A stretch of 64,000 nt of DNA from DATKHR01 sp036557365 (GTDB taxonomy: Bacteria > Acidobacteriota > Vicinamibacteria > Vicinamibacterales > CAVVIG01), in NCBI GenBank assembly GCA_036557365.1, contig DATBHR010000077.1, positions 124,001 through 188,000 on the forward strand, given 5' to 3'. Shown here one piece after another: positions 27,961 to 37,121 of this stretch (positions within the stretch are counted from its first letter, which is position 1; each line of letters starts with the position of its first letter). The notes beneath the pieces were generated by a model. It saw nothing but the letters and a program-made list of their open reading frames with translations. It ran no database searches and was not told where the DNA came from. The translations under genes were made by a program, and so were the position numbers.

Positions 27961-28646
27961 ACGTGCGCCGGCTCCCCTGCCGTCAGCGAACCTTTCTCGA
28001 GGTGGACGACGCGCGTCGCGCGCTCGGCCGCGTGCGGATCGTGCGTCACCATGACGATCGTCTTCTTATAGTCCCCGTTCAGCCGCTGCAACAGCTGGAG
28101 GACGTCGGCCCCCGATTTCGCGTCGAGATCGCCGGTCGGCTCGTCGGCGAGGAGCACCGTCGGATCGGTCACGATGGCGCGCGCAATCGCAACGCGCTGC
28201 TCCTGTCCTCCGGAGAGCTGGCGCGGATAATGGCCCGCGCGATCGGTCAGACCGACGATGCCCAGCGCGGTCATGACGTGATCGCGCCGCTGGCTCTTCG
28301 ACAAATTCGTGAGCAGCAGCGGCAGCTCGACGTTCTCGAAGGCCGTGAGCACCGGAATCAGGTTGTACAGCTGGAAGATGAAGCCGATGTGACGCGCGCG
28401 CCAGCCGGCAAGCGCGCGCTCCGAGAGCCGCGTGATGTCGGTGTCGCCGATGCGGATCGACCCGCGCGACGGCTGATCGATGCCGGCGAGCAGGTTGAGG
28501 AGCGTGGACTTGCCGGACCCCGACGGTCCCATCAGCCCGAGGAATTCGCCCTCGTCCACCGCGATCGAGACGCGCTCGAGCACCGTGATCTCGACCGTGT
28601 CGCGCTTGTAGACCTTCGTGACGTCGCGCACCTCGATCAGCGCCAT
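27957..28646 (-). CDS. ABC transporter ATP-binding protein (LolD/MacB type)
   Basis: 229 residues. Walker A GPSGSGKST, Q-loop in GFIFQLYNLIPVLTAFENVE, ABC signature LSGGQEQRVAIARAIV, Walker B VLLADEPTGDLD and the switch His in IVMVTHD. These place it in the MacB/LolD subgroup of mechanotransmission ABC systems. It starts 2 nt after the adaptor stop. Confidence 0.93.
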   Translation of the reverse strand: MALIEVRDVTKVYKRDTVEITVLERVSIAVDEGEFLGLMGPSGSGKSTLLNLLAGIDQPSRGSIRIGDTDITRLSERALAGWRARHIGFIFQLYNLIPVLTAFENVELPLLLTNLSKSQRRDHVMTALGIVGLTDRAGHYPRQLSGGQEQRVAIARAIVTDPTVLLADEPTGDLDAKSGADVLQLLQRLNGDYKKTIVMVTHDPHAAERATRVVHLEKGSLTAGEPAHV

Positions 28647-28648
28647 CG

Positions 28649-29959
28649 CTACTTCCCCTTTACGCGCACGAGGCCGCGGTCCACGAGGCCAGCTGGCGGG
28701 TTGACGACGAGCGATTCGCCCGGCAGGACGCCGCTCTTCACCTCCACCTGATCGAGGCGCTCTGCCCCGAGCGTGACCGGCCGCCTGGACACGGTCGTCC
28801 CGTTCAGCACCCAGACGGTCGACTGCACGCCGTCGGAGAGCACGGTTCGCTTCGGAATCAACACGATCGGAGCCGCGGACGCCTGATTCGCGGAAGTCGC
28901 GGCCGACCCGTCACTCGCCGCGGCCGCTTCCTGGAACGTGACGCTCGCGCTCATCTCCGGCTTCACGTGCGCGTCCGCATCCAGGATGCTCACGCGCACC
29001 TCGACGATCGCTTTCGCGCGATCGGCTGACGGAAAGATCTGGCGCAGCCGGCCGCGGTACGTCTGGTCCTGGTACGCCTGGAGCTTCACCTCCGCCGGCA
29101 TCGCGCTCTTCAACTTGGCGACGCTGTTCTCGCTGACTTCGGTCTGGACCTCGAGCTCCGCGAGATCGGCGATCGTGGCAATCGCGCCGCCTTCGCGGGT
29201 CGCCTGCCCGGCGACGCCGTACGGCGACACGGTCTCGCCCAGCTCCGCGCGCTTCTTGATGACGACGCCGTCGAACGGCGCGCGCACGTTGGTGTTCTCG
29301 AGCGCTTCGGCGGCGACGCGCACGCGCGCGCGCGCCGATTCGATGGCCGCTTCCGCGGACTTCACCTTTGCGGCCGATACCGCGAGCGCCGCTTCAGCCG
29401 CCGTCAGCGTTGCGGTCGTCGTGATGCCGTCCCTGGCGAGCGCACGCTGCCGCTCGACGTTGCGCGCGTCCTCGTCGCGCTGCGCGACGTTCTGCGCGAG
29501 CGCGGCTTCCGACTCCACCACCGCGCGCCGCGCCGCTTCGAGCTGCGCGTCGATGTCGGCGTGCTCGATCTCGGCGATCACGGCGCCCTTGCGGACGCGA
29601 GTGCCCTCTTCGAATTTCAGCACCGAGATGCGTCCGCCTGTCTTGACGCCCACGTCGCTGCTATGGCGCGCGACGACGTAACCGGTGGCGACGAGGACGG
29701 GCAGCGCGGTGGATCCGCCGGGCGAGGCGACGACCTGCATGGCGTGCGCGACGTCGACCTCCGGCGCGCGCCGCTCCGCGACGTACGCGCGCGCGGATGG
29801 ATACGCCGCGGCGCCCGCCGCAACGGTCGCCAGCAGCAGCGTCCAGGGCAGCCATCGTCTGCGCGACGGCGCGTCGCGGTCGATGCGAAGGCGAGACAGG
29901 TCGCTCGTCGGCGAATCGGAATGGATTGTCACAGGAATCGAGCTGTTGATCGGCGTCAC
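28649..29959 (-). CDS. HlyD/MacA-type periplasmic adaptor protein
   Basis: 436 residues. One N-terminal membrane anchor (LPWTLLLATVAAGAAAYPS), a lipoyl-like beta-barrel (VKTGGRISVLKFEEGTRVRK), a long coiled-coil hairpin (residues about 130-230, Ala/Glu/Arg rich) and a C-terminal barrel. It is the first gene of the operon adaptor-ATPase-permease-permease-(desaturase) and links the ABC pump to an outer-membrane channel, which is not encoded here. Confidence 0.9.
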   Translation of the reverse strand: MTPINSSIPVTIHSDSPTSDLSRLRIDRDAPSRRRWLPWTLLLATVAAGAAAYPSARAYVAERRAPEVDVAHAMQVVASPGGSTALPVLVATGYVVARHSSDVGVKTGGRISVLKFEEGTRVRKGAVIAEIEHADIDAQLEAARRAVVESEAALAQNVAQRDEDARNVERQRALARDGITTTATLTAAEAALAVSAAKVKSAEAAIESARARVRVAAEALENTNVRAPFDGVVIKKRAELGETVSPYGVAGQATREGGAIATIADLAELEVQTEVSENSVAKLKSAMPAEVKLQAYQDQTYRGRLRQIFPSADRAKAIVEVRVSILDADAHVKPEMSASVTFQEAAAASDGSAATSANQASAAPIVLIPKRTVLSDGVQSTVWVLNGTTVSRRPVTLGAERLDQVEVKSGVLPGESLVVNPPAGLVDRGLVRVKGK

Positions 29960-30027
29960 GCGGCGACCGTCGAGCTTACAAAAATCTTATCGCACTTCGA
30001 GGAACGCCAGCGAACGCCGGGCGAAGG

Positions 30028-30249
30028 CTACCCTTCTTCTTCGAACTCTTCTTCTTCAGGAGGACCGAGGCGGGTCGAGGGGCGCAGCGCCTCCCGATAA
30101 TCGTAGAGCGGTAGATCGCGCACGTGCAGCGACAGCGTGCACGCCGGAGATTTCTCGTCGACGACAACGGTGACGGGACTGCCCTCGACGCCCTCGCGGA
30201 ATGCGAGACGGCAGCCGCAGGCGAGTCGCGCGTGCGTGAATCCCTTCAT
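30028..30249 (-). CDS. Small conserved-looking cytosolic protein
   Basis: 73 residues: MKGFTHARLACGCRLAF at the start, a middle part that reads like a short beta domain (SPVTVVVDEKSPAC), and an acidic tail EEEEFEEEG. There is no signal peptide or membrane helix. The codon use and clean ATG-to-TAG frame support coding. It sits 24 nt upstream of the tlpA-like gene on the same... direction of transcription is leftward for all three neighbours, so it would be downstream of that gene in the message. Function unknown. Confidence 0.6.
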   Translation of the reverse strand: MKGFTHARLACGCRLAFREGVEGSPVTVVVDEKSPACTLSLHVRDLPLYDYREALRPSTRLGPPEEEEFEEEG

Positions 30250-30273
30250 TGCCCCGATGATACCACTTCGCGG

Positions 30274-30858
30274 TCAGCCTTCCGCCTTCAACCCGAGCAA
30301 CCCGCGGATCATCGTTTCGAACGACGCTTTCGACGCCAGGCCCGCGTGCTTCATGCAGACCTTACCTTCGCGCGAGATGACGGCGGTCACCGGAATTCCG
30401 AACATCGGTCCGTACGCGTCCTGCACATCGTCGTGATCCAGTCCCTGGAGGACGACGTAGTTCATCTTCATGTCGCTGACGTACGGCTTCAGCTTCGCGA
30501 GCGTATCGTCGACGGAGATGCCGACGACCTGCAGGCCGGCCTTCGCGTACTTGTTCTGGAACTCGATGAACCACGGAATCTCGATCTTGCAGGGGCCGCA
30601 CCACGTCGCCCAGAAGTCGAGCAGGATGACCTTGCCTTTGAATGAGGACAGCTTCACGTCGGCGTTCGAAACATCCTTCAGCGTGAAGTTCAGATTGGCG
30701 GGCTTCGCGTCGGCGGGACACGAGGCCGCACCGGCGCCGGCTTCGAATCCCGATGCGGACGCACCGAACGGCGGCCACGGGAGATCGGCGTTCAGCGTCA
30801 GCAGTGCCAGCGCGAGCGCGCTGATCGTCGCCAGGCCCCAGCGGATGGTCGTCGTCAT
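30274..30858 (-). CDS. TlpA-like thioredoxin-fold protein, secreted
   Basis: 194 residues from ATG 30858 with GGAGAGG upstream. Signal peptide at the N-terminus (TISALALALLTLNADLPW), then a thioredoxin fold with active site FWATWCGPCKIEIPWFI. TlpA/ResA-type proteins reduce disulfides of apo-cytochromes or CuA sites, fitting the many cytochromes and copper proteins in the window. It is 49 nt downstream of the anti-sigma gene and may be in the same operon. Confidence 0.9.
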   Translation of the reverse strand: MTTTIRWGLATISALALALLTLNADLPWPPFGASASGFEAGAGAASCPADAKPANLNFTLKDVSNADVKLSSFKGKVILLDFWATWCGPCKIEIPWFIEFQNKYAKAGLQVVGISVDDTLAKLKPYVSDMKMNYVVLQGLDHDDVQDAYGPMFGIPVTAVISREGKVCMKHAGLASKASFETMIRGLLGLKAEG

Positions 30859-30907
30859 GCAGCCCTCTCCGAAACGTGCATAGTCAAACTGTAACGCATT
30901 GCCAGAC

Positions 30908-31735
30908 TCATCTGAGCGATGTTCTGACCAGCGAGACCATACGCTCGACGTCCTCGAGCGGTTCGCGCGCGACGAGCACGTAGGTCCGGTCGCGATCGCA
31001 CCAGATCGCGGCCTTCTGGCCGAGGACATCCACGACCTCGTTGGTGCGTGTCTCGCCCGGCAGCATGAAGAGCGAGACCGGCTCGCCGTTGCGGCGATAC
31101 ATGATGTGCGCGATCTTGCCGTTGGCGTACATGCACGGCCGCGATCCGACGAGCTCGAGGCCCGCGGCCGCCGCGTTCTGCGGAAGATGCATGCGCCAGC
31201 CGAAGCCGCTCCACATCGAACTCTCGACAGCGGCCGATGTGTCGTGCGTGTGCAACACGCCGTTCAACGCGAAGCACTTGATGTGATCGGCGGCGAGCTC
31301 GGCGGCCATCACGTGCGACGAAGCGGTGGTGAGTTGATACAGGAAGGCGCCGCCAACGAGGACGGCGAGCGAAGCGGCCAGCGTCATCGGCACCATGCGC
31401 GCGCGCCACGACGCGGGTGCGGCAGGCGCTGTCGGCCACATCGGCACGACGCGCGCGCCCGCACGCGGAGCGTCTGGCGCCGGCACGGTCGACATCTGCG
31501 GCACGTCGTGCGCGAACGCGGAGCAGGCCGTGTGCAGCGTCTTCGGCGCGCAGCAGGCCTGCAGATCGGTTTTGCGTCGCGACATCAATTGCTGGACGGT
31601 GCACTCGGCGGTGACGCGCGAATGGCATGGCGGACAGGCGCGAATGTGCTGCTCGACGAGCGCGCGGTCCGTCTCCGAAAGCTGGCCGTCCACGTACGGC
31701 GTGACGAGTGGGTCGATGACCTGGCAGTTAGACAT
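30908..31735 (-). CDS. Transmembrane anti-sigma factor with zinc-finger N-domain
   Basis: 275 residues. The N-terminus has an anti-sigma zinc motif, HIRACPPCHSR (His-x3-Cys-x2-Cys), with further cysteines in DLQACCAPKTLHTACSAF. A single membrane helix lies near residues 115-135 (MTLAASLAVLVGGAFLYQL) and the rest is periplasmic. It overlaps the upstream ECF sigma gene by 8 nt, the usual sigma/anti-sigma pairing. The periplasmic part with paired Cys/His may sense redox or metal (inference). Confidence 0.88.
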   Translation of the reverse strand: MSNCQVIDPLVTPYVDGQLSETDRALVEQHIRACPPCHSRVTAECTVQQLMSRRKTDLQACCAPKTLHTACSAFAHDVPQMSTVPAPDAPRAGARVVPMWPTAPAAPASWRARMVPMTLAASLAVLVGGAFLYQLTTASSHVMAAELAADHIKCFALNGVLHTHDTSAAVESSMWSGFGWRMHLPQNAAAAGLELVGSRPCMYANGKIAHIMYRRNGEPVSLFMLPGETRTNEVVDVLGQKAAIWCDRDRTYVLVAREPLEDVERMVSLVRTSLR

Positions 31736-32282
31736 TGGCTGGTCGCAGATGGGTCAAGTGCTCGAACAGGAGCTGGCGGCCCCGCGAGATGCGGGACATC
31801 ACCGTGCCGACAGGAATCGATAACATTTCCGCGATTTCCGCGTACGAAAACTCTTCCACGTCCCGTAACCACACCGCCTGGCGGAAAGCTGGCGGGAGCG
31901 CGTCGATGGCGGCCTGGAGTTCCGGGGCCATCGTGCTTCGGACGAGTTGCGCTTCGGGTGTGTCGGCCGGCGACGACATGAAGCTTTGCGCCGCGTGCTC
32001 GACGGCCTCGCTGTCGACAGCGACGGTGTCGCGCGCGCGGTCGCGCAGCCGGTTTCGAGCGGTATTGTGGAGAATCGTGAACAACCACGCCCTCAGGTTC
32101 GTGCCCGGTTTAAAGCTGTCGGCCGACCGGAACGCCTTGAGATACGTCTCTTGGACAAGATCCTCCGCGTCGGCCGGGACACGCGTCAACCGCAGCGCCG
32201 TGCGATAGAGGCTGTCGAGCCACGCCAGCGCCTCGGTCTCGAACGTCGACGATGTTTTGTGTAAACCCTGAGAGCGCGACAT
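31728..32282 (-). CDS. ECF RNA polymerase sigma factor
   Basis: 184 residues. Region 2 (LYRTALRLTRVPADAEDLVQETYLKAFR) and region 4 (AVWLRDVEEFSYAEIAEMLSIPVGTVMSRISRGR, helix-turn-helix) are complete. Co-encoded anti-sigma factor follows. I looked for a GGAAC-type ECF promoter upstream and did not find a convincing one. Confidence 0.93.
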   Translation of the reverse strand: MSRSQGLHKTSSTFETEALAWLDSLYRTALRLTRVPADAEDLVQETYLKAFRSADSFKPGTNLRAWLFTILHNTARNRLRDRARDTVAVDSEAVEHAAQSFMSSPADTPEAQLVRSTMAPELQAAIDALPPAFRQAVWLRDVEEFSYAEIAEMLSIPVGTVMSRISRGRQLLFEHLTHLRPANV

Positions 32283-32598
32283 TTATTCCGGCCTGGCCCT
32301 CCGGATCAGGCGGACCCGGTCGCCTTGAGGAAAGGCACTCTCGAACTGCATCAGCTGGGGCGCGGACGCAGTGCGACAGAGGCAGTATAACGGGTGTCGC
32401 CGGTGTCGCCCACAGGGGTCGCCGAAACGCGGTCCGAATAGGACAGACATGCTCAAAATCCCTGTCATCGTCGAGCACAGCGTTTGCAGGCGCCACGCGT
32501 CAACAGTAAGATCGCAGCGAGTCAATCCGTCAAGCAGACAATCAGCCGTCGGACGCGTGCTCCGCGTGGAGCGCGTCGGCTGGATCAGAGGACCGCTT
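32283..32598. other. 316-bp divergent gap between sigma factor and peptidase genes
   Basis: No gene is supported here. ORFs that run through it are extensions of the peptidase frame or shadows. A TATACT hexamer on the minus strand (32390-32397 region) could be a -10 for the sigma operon, but no good -35 is at the right distance. Confidence 0.5.
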
Positions 32599-35500
32599 AT
32601 GCACCCCCGCGTGCTGACCTCGTTTCGTTCGTGCGCCCGCCCCGTCCTGCTCGCTGCGGCGCTCGTGGCGATGCACGCTGCCGCCGCTCTCGCCCAGACG
32701 CCCTACATTCCTTATTGGGGCAAGAACAACATTCATTACGACACCTTCAAGTGGTCCATCTACACGACCGATCACTTTGAGATTTATTTCTATCCCGAGG
32801 TCGAACCCCATCTCGAACGGATTGCCAGCTATGCGGAGAGCGCCTATCAGCAGGTCAGCGCCGACCTGAAACACGACCTCTCGTTCAAGGTGCAGCTGAT
32901 CATCTTCAAGACGCACAGCGAATTCGAACAGGAGAACATCGATCCGGGCGGCGCGCAAGAAGGCGTTGGCGCGTTCGCCGAGCCCTTCCGGCAGCGGATC
33001 GTCGCGCCGATCGACGACCCGCCGGACCGCCTGTACGGACTCATCGTGCACGAGCTGACCCACCAGTTCGAGTTCGACATCATCCCGCAGACGCTCATCC
33101 GCCGCAGCGTGCCGCTCTGGGTCAACGAAGGTTTGTCGGACTACGAGCGCGGACAGTGGGAGCCGCTCGACCTGATGGTCGTCCGCGATGCCGCCATCGC
33201 CGACATCGTCCCGAAGATGAGCCAGCTCGAAGGCTACGGCACCGCCGGACCGTCGCGCCTCATCTACAACCTCGGACACGCGGTGTTCGAGTTCATCGAG
33301 GCGAAGTACGGGAAGGAAGGGATCCGGCAGTTCCTGTTCGCGCTGCGCAAGAGCGTCATCGGCGGCGGCGAAGACGCGTACGAAGAAGCGCTCAAGCTGA
33401 AGAAGGAAGAATTCGACGAGGCGTTCGAGCGCTACCTGAAAGATCGATTCAAGCCGTTCCGCGACAAGGAACGGCCCGCCGACTACGGGCGTGACCTCTC
33501 GCCGAACCCCGAGAAGACGAACTACACGCAGGCGCTGTCGATTGCGCCGTCGCCCTCGGGCGATCTCATCGCGGCGGTGACGGCAAACCGCAAGGATCAG
33601 GAATTCGACATCATCCTGCTATCGGCGAAAGACGGCTCGGTCGTGCGCAACCTGACGAGCGGCTTCGACAAGGACATGGGATTCGACCATCTGATCCTCA
33701 TGGGTGTGGATCAGGCCGCGAATCCGTGGATGGGATGGTCGCCGAAAGGCGATCGCCTCGCCTACTTCGTCCGCACCGAGAAAGAGCGCACGCTCATCAT
33801 CCAGAACGTGCTGACGCGCAAGATCGAGGTCAGGATTCCGTTGAAGTCGGTCGACGAACCTGAGTCGCCGGCGTTCTCGCCCGACGGCAAGTTCATCGCG
33901 TTCGACGCGCTGCGCGGCGCAGTCGGCGACATCTTCACGGTCAACGTCGACTCGAAAGAAGTCGTCAACCTCACCAACGATCCCTTCGGCGATCGCGCGC
34001 CCACCTACTCGCCCGACGGCAAGTTCATCGTCTACACGGCGCGCGTCAGCGGGAACGACAAGCTGTTCCGCCTCGATCTCGACACGAAGAAGAAGACGCA
34101 GATCACGTTCGGCACCCACGATGAGACCGGCGCACAGTTCATCGACGACCACACGCTCATCTTCGGCTCCACCGCGACCGACCCCGCCGTGCCGCTCGAG
34201 CCCGAAGTCGCACGGAACGGCAACATCCTGAACATCTGGACGCTGGACATCAACACGGGCGAGCTGCGTCAGTACACCGACGCCGTCGGCGGCAACTGGT
34301 CGCCCATCGTGTTGAACGACAGCAAGGGCAACCGGATCGCGTTCATCAGCTACTTCAAGAACGACTACACCATCCGCACGCTCGAGCGGAAAGAACCGCT
34401 GCACACCGCGTCCACGTCCGACTTCGGCGCGCCCGGCCCGATCATCGACTTCCAGCCGCCGCTGCAGCACACGCTGGTGCAGTCGAACGTCCGGCAGAAG
34501 GGCGCGTTCGAGAAGATGTTTCTCGAGGGCCGTCCGCCGATCAACGTCGGCGTGACGAGCAACGGCGACATCTTCGGCGGCACGGCCGTCACCTTCGGCG
34601 ACGTCCTCGGCGATAAACAGGTCAACCTGTTTGCCGCGTCGATTTCGCAATACCGCACGCTCGCCGTCTCCTACGTGAATCTCGGCCGGCGCTTCCAGTA
34701 CGCACTGCAGGGCTTCTCGCAGACGCAGTTCTTCTATGGACAGCTCGGCGGCGTCTTCTACGATCCGTCGTACGCGCCGTTCATCGACCGAAGCCTGGCG
34801 ACCGCGACGCGCACGGTCCGAGGGGGCAGCGCGCTCGGCATCTACCCGCTCGATCGCTATCGTCGTCTGCAGGTGTCGGGCGGCGTCGTCTACTTGAACG
34901 AGGAGTACAACGACCCGCAGCTGCAGCAGATTGCCGAGCAGTATCAGCAGGAGACCTACGGTCAGCCGGTCTTCCACAACGGGACCATGATTCCGTTGGG
35001 CGTCGAGTTCATCCAGGAGACGACGATCTTCCGCGAGTTCGGTCCGCTCGCCGGAAATACGATGCGGCTCGCCTACACTGCGGCGCCGAAGATCGGCAGT
35101 CTCTTGTCGCGCCAAACGATGGACGCCGAGCTGCGGCACTACCTCCGTCTCGGCGGAACGGGCCTGCTCGCGACGCGCATCCGCGGCTTCAAGAGCATGG
35201 GCGATTCGCCCGACTTCCTGTACTTCGGCGGCAACGGCGACCTGCGCGGCTACGATTACCTGCAGTTCGCCGGACAGAACGTCGTCTACGCCAACGCCGA
35301 GCTGCGCTTCCCGATCATCGAAGCCGCGCTGACGCCGATCGGCGTCGTCGGCGGCGTGCGCGGCGTGTTCTTCGCCGGCATCGGCGGTGCGTGGTTCGAC
35401 AACCAGCCTTCGTCCGACAGCTGCACCGGCGGCGGCTACACGTTCGCGACGAACCGCACGGAAGTCTGCCGGCCGGTCACCGGCTACGTCGCCGACGCGG

Positions 35501-35784
35501 CGGGCAACGTGATTCCCGGGCCCGACAATCAGCCGCAGCTGATTTACGGCGCGCCGCAGGTCATCAGCGGATTCCGCCTCAAGGACGGACGCGCCTCCTA
35601 TGGACTCGGCCTCGAAACCTTCGCGCTCGGCTTCCCCATCCACTTCGACTGGTCATGGCGCACGACGTTCAGCAAGGACTGGGAGAACATCGTCTTCGCC
35701 GCAGACGGCGCGGCGGAAGGCATGTCGGGTAGCGCCTGGTTCCGCAAGCCGCGCTTCGCTGTCTGGATCGGATACGACTTCTAA
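32599..35784 (+). CDS. Secreted metallopeptidase - PD40 propeller - outer-membrane barrel fusion
   Basis: 1061 residues from ATG 32599, chosen because a signal peptide (VLLAAALVAMHAAAALAQT) follows. Residues 45-290 form a gluzincin-like peptidase domain with HELTHQFEFD (His151, Glu152, His155) and the third-ligand region WVNEGLSDYE (Glu177). Residues about 300-640 are PD40/TolB propeller repeats (FSPDGKFIAFDA, YSPDGKFIVYTAR). Residues 690-1061 are aromatic-alternating strands of a barrel with GGNGDLRGYDYLQF, the RGY-type motif of BamA/Omp85 surface antigens, ending in IGYDF. Known as an acidobacterial architecture; the physiological role is unknown. Confidence 0.85.
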   Translation: MHPRVLTSFRSCARPVLLAAALVAMHAAAALAQTPYIPYWGKNNIHYDTFKWSIYTTDHFEIYFYPEVEPHLERIASYAESAYQQVSADLKHDLSFKVQLIIFKTHSEFEQENIDPGGAQEGVGAFAEPFRQRIVAPIDDPPDRLYGLIVHELTHQFEFDIIPQTLIRRSVPLWVNEGLSDYERGQWEPLDLMVVRDAAIADIVPKMSQLEGYGTAGPSRLIYNLGHAVFEFIEAKYGKEGIRQFLFALRKSVIGGGEDAYEEALKLKKEEFDEAFERYLKDRFKPFRDKERPADYGRDLSPNPEKTNYTQALSIAPSPSGDLIAAVTANRKDQEFDIILLSAKDGSVVRNLTSGFDKDMGFDHLILMGVDQAANPWMGWSPKGDRLAYFVRTEKERTLIIQNVLTRKIEVRIPLKSVDEPESPAFSPDGKFIAFDALRGAVGDIFTVNVDSKEVVNLTNDPFGDRAPTYSPDGKFIVYTARVSGNDKLFRLDLDTKKKTQITFGTHDETGAQFIDDHTLIFGSTATDPAVPLEPEVARNGNILNIWTLDINTGELRQYTDAVGGNWSPIVLNDSKGNRIAFISYFKNDYTIRTLERKEPLHTASTSDFGAPGPIIDFQPPLQHTLVQSNVRQKGAFEKMFLEGRPPINVGVTSNGDIFGGTAVTFGDVLGDKQVNLFAASISQYRTLAVSYVNLGRRFQYALQGFSQTQFFYGQLGGVFYDPSYAPFIDRSLATATRTVRGGSALGIYPLDRYRRLQVSGGVVYLNEEYNDPQLQQIAEQYQQETYGQPVFHNGTMIPLGVEFIQETTIFREFGPLAGNTMRLAYTAAPKIGSLLSRQTMDAELRHYLRLGGTGLLATRIRGFKSMGDSPDFLYFGGNGDLRGYDYLQFAGQNVVYANAELRFPIIEAALTPIGVVGGVRGVFFAGIGGAWFDNQPSSDSCTGGGYTFATNRTEVCRPVTGYVADAAGNVIPGPDNQPQLIYGAPQVISGFRLKDGRASYGLGLETFALGFPIHFDWSWRTTFSKDWENIVFAADGAAEGMSGSAWFRKPRFAVWIGYDF

Positions 35785-35959
35785 ATTGCGGAATGCGGAT
35801 TGCGGAATGCGGATTCATTGACGGATTGCGGATTGGGGATTGCGGATTAGATTGATTGAATCCGCAATCCTCAATCCGCGATCCGCAATCACCAATTAAT
35901 CCGCAATCCACATTCCGCAATCCGTCAATCAATCCGCATTCCGCAATCCTCAATCCGCA
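35785..35959. repeat. Long inverted-repeat element built of ATTGCGG/AATGCGG heptamers
   Basis: It begins at the base after the peptidase stop and ends at the base before the thioesterase ATG. The left part (35785-35856) is made of ATTGCGG and AATGCGG units; the right part (35857-35959) is the reverse complement (CCGCAAT, CCGCATT units). About 60 nt of the two arms pair with few mismatches. The same ATTGCGG unit is tandemly repeated inside the ATP-grasp gene at 293-324. Confidence 0.92.
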
Positions 35960-36496
35960 ATGACCGATTTCTCTCCCAAGCCTTCGTCAGCGTCCGCGAC
36001 CGAGATGGTTCAGGTGGTGTTGCCGAACGACGCCAACCCGCTCGGCTTCATCCTCGGCGGGACGGTGATGCACCTCATCGACATCGCCGGCGCGATTGCC
36101 TGCCATCGCCACACGCGTACGCTGCTCGTGACCGCGGCCGTGGACGATCTTCAGTTCCTGCATTCGATCAAAGTGGGCGACCTGATCATCCTCAACTCGC
36201 GCGTGACGTGCGTGTTCAACACGTCGCTCGAGGTGCAGGTCGACGTGCACTCCGAGGAAACGCTCACCGGCAAGCGGCAGCTGACCAGCCGCGCGTTTCT
36301 GACGTTCGTTGCCATCGACAGGGACGGAACAAGAATCCAGGTGTCGCCGCTCCTGATCGAGACGGACGAAGAACGACGAGTGTGCGAGGAAGCGCGTGCG
36401 CGGCGCGCCGCGCGGCTGCAACGGCGGTCGGCGGCCAAGCATGCAGCAACTCCAGCAACCGACGGTGCACCGCCTGCTCCCACGTCGCGTGCGTGA
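35960..36496 (+). CDS. Hotdog-fold acyl-CoA thioesterase (YciA/BFIT-like)
   Basis: 178 residues. A single hotdog domain with the typical NPLGFILGGTVMHLIDIAGA (Asn/Asp active region), AAVDDLQFLHSIKVGDLIIL and VQVDVHSEETLTGKR. It hydrolyses acyl-CoAs; chain preference unknown. The last 40 residues are Arg/Ala-rich (RARRAARLQRRSAAKHAAT). The ATG follows directly on the repeat element, which leaves no room for a normal Shine-Dalgarno. Confidence 0.88.
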   Translation: MTDFSPKPSSASATEMVQVVLPNDANPLGFILGGTVMHLIDIAGAIACHRHTRTLLVTAAVDDLQFLHSIKVGDLIILNSRVTCVFNTSLEVQVDVHSEETLTGKRQLTSRAFLTFVAIDRDGTRIQVSPLLIETDEERRVCEEARARRAARLQRRSAAKHAATPATDGAPPAPTSRA

Positions 36497-36770
36497 TGAA
36501 ATACTGGAACGCTTGAGAGTGCCCCGGATCGACGACACGAGGGGTAGCGACTTGTTACGTGGACTGACGTTGGTCCGTTTGGGAACAGTCCTCAACTAGA
36601 AATCTTGCCGCGCGCGCGTTCCGTTCAGCCTGCCGGGAGTCCCTAGCAGCGGCTTCACAGGCGCAGTATCGACGGCGACCGCCTACCTATTGTTCTACCA
36701 CTTCGGCTACATTTGGAGATGTCACGGGCTTGGTGCAAGCATTGACTTCTTACTTCTCCGGGAAGGCTGA
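36497..36770. other. Gene-free start of a lower-GC patch
   Basis: 274 bp without supported coding. Base composition becomes visibly less GC-rich than the surroundings and codon-position bias is lost. No repeat or RNA gene recognised. Confidence 0.5.
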
Positions 36771-37121
36771 ATGGAGCGCTCAGTCACTAGGACAATTTAC
36801 GGATTTGCGGTTGTGGCTGTTCTTGTCTTGAGCCGCGAAAGCCTTTTCCGTGTGACTGCGTCATATGCGGTTGCCGATGGCGTCGTCGCTTTGCTTGCGG
36901 GCGGACTACTGCTGCCATTGCGGCCGACCGTGAGCTGGTATTTGTGGCTCGTCGTGCCAGCAATTGGCGTCTTGGGTGGCGTCGCCCAGGATTTTCTTCG
37001 CATTCCGGGGTCAGTGCAGGACTTCTTTGCTAGTGATCCGGTGTTCTACTCGCTGATCGTCGTGGCTGTTCTTGGGATGCTATGGCGGTACAGAGCGGTT
37101 CGCCACACTTCAGAGATGTAG
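36771..37121 (+). CDS. Small integral membrane protein, unknown, lower GC
   Basis: 116 residues with about four hydrophobic segments (IYGFAVVAVLVLS, ADGVVALLAGGLLLPL, WYLWLVVPAIGVLGGVA, FYSLIVVAVLGMLW). GGGAAGG lies about 4-6 nt before the ATG. The gene uses fewer GC-ending codons than its neighbours, suggesting later acquisition. Not recognised. Confidence 0.6.
   Translation: MERSVTRTIYGFAVVAVLVLSRESLFRVTASYAVADGVVALLAGGLLLPLRPTVSWYLWLVVPAIGVLGGVAQDFLRIPGSVQDFFASDPVFYSLIVVAVLGMLWRYRAVRHTSEM

Noticed and set aside
33619..35643. 674-codon open frame antisense to the peptidase-barrel gene
   Set aside because: Arg/Ala/Val/Glu-rich shadow typical of high-GC DNA; the sense strand has clear domains.
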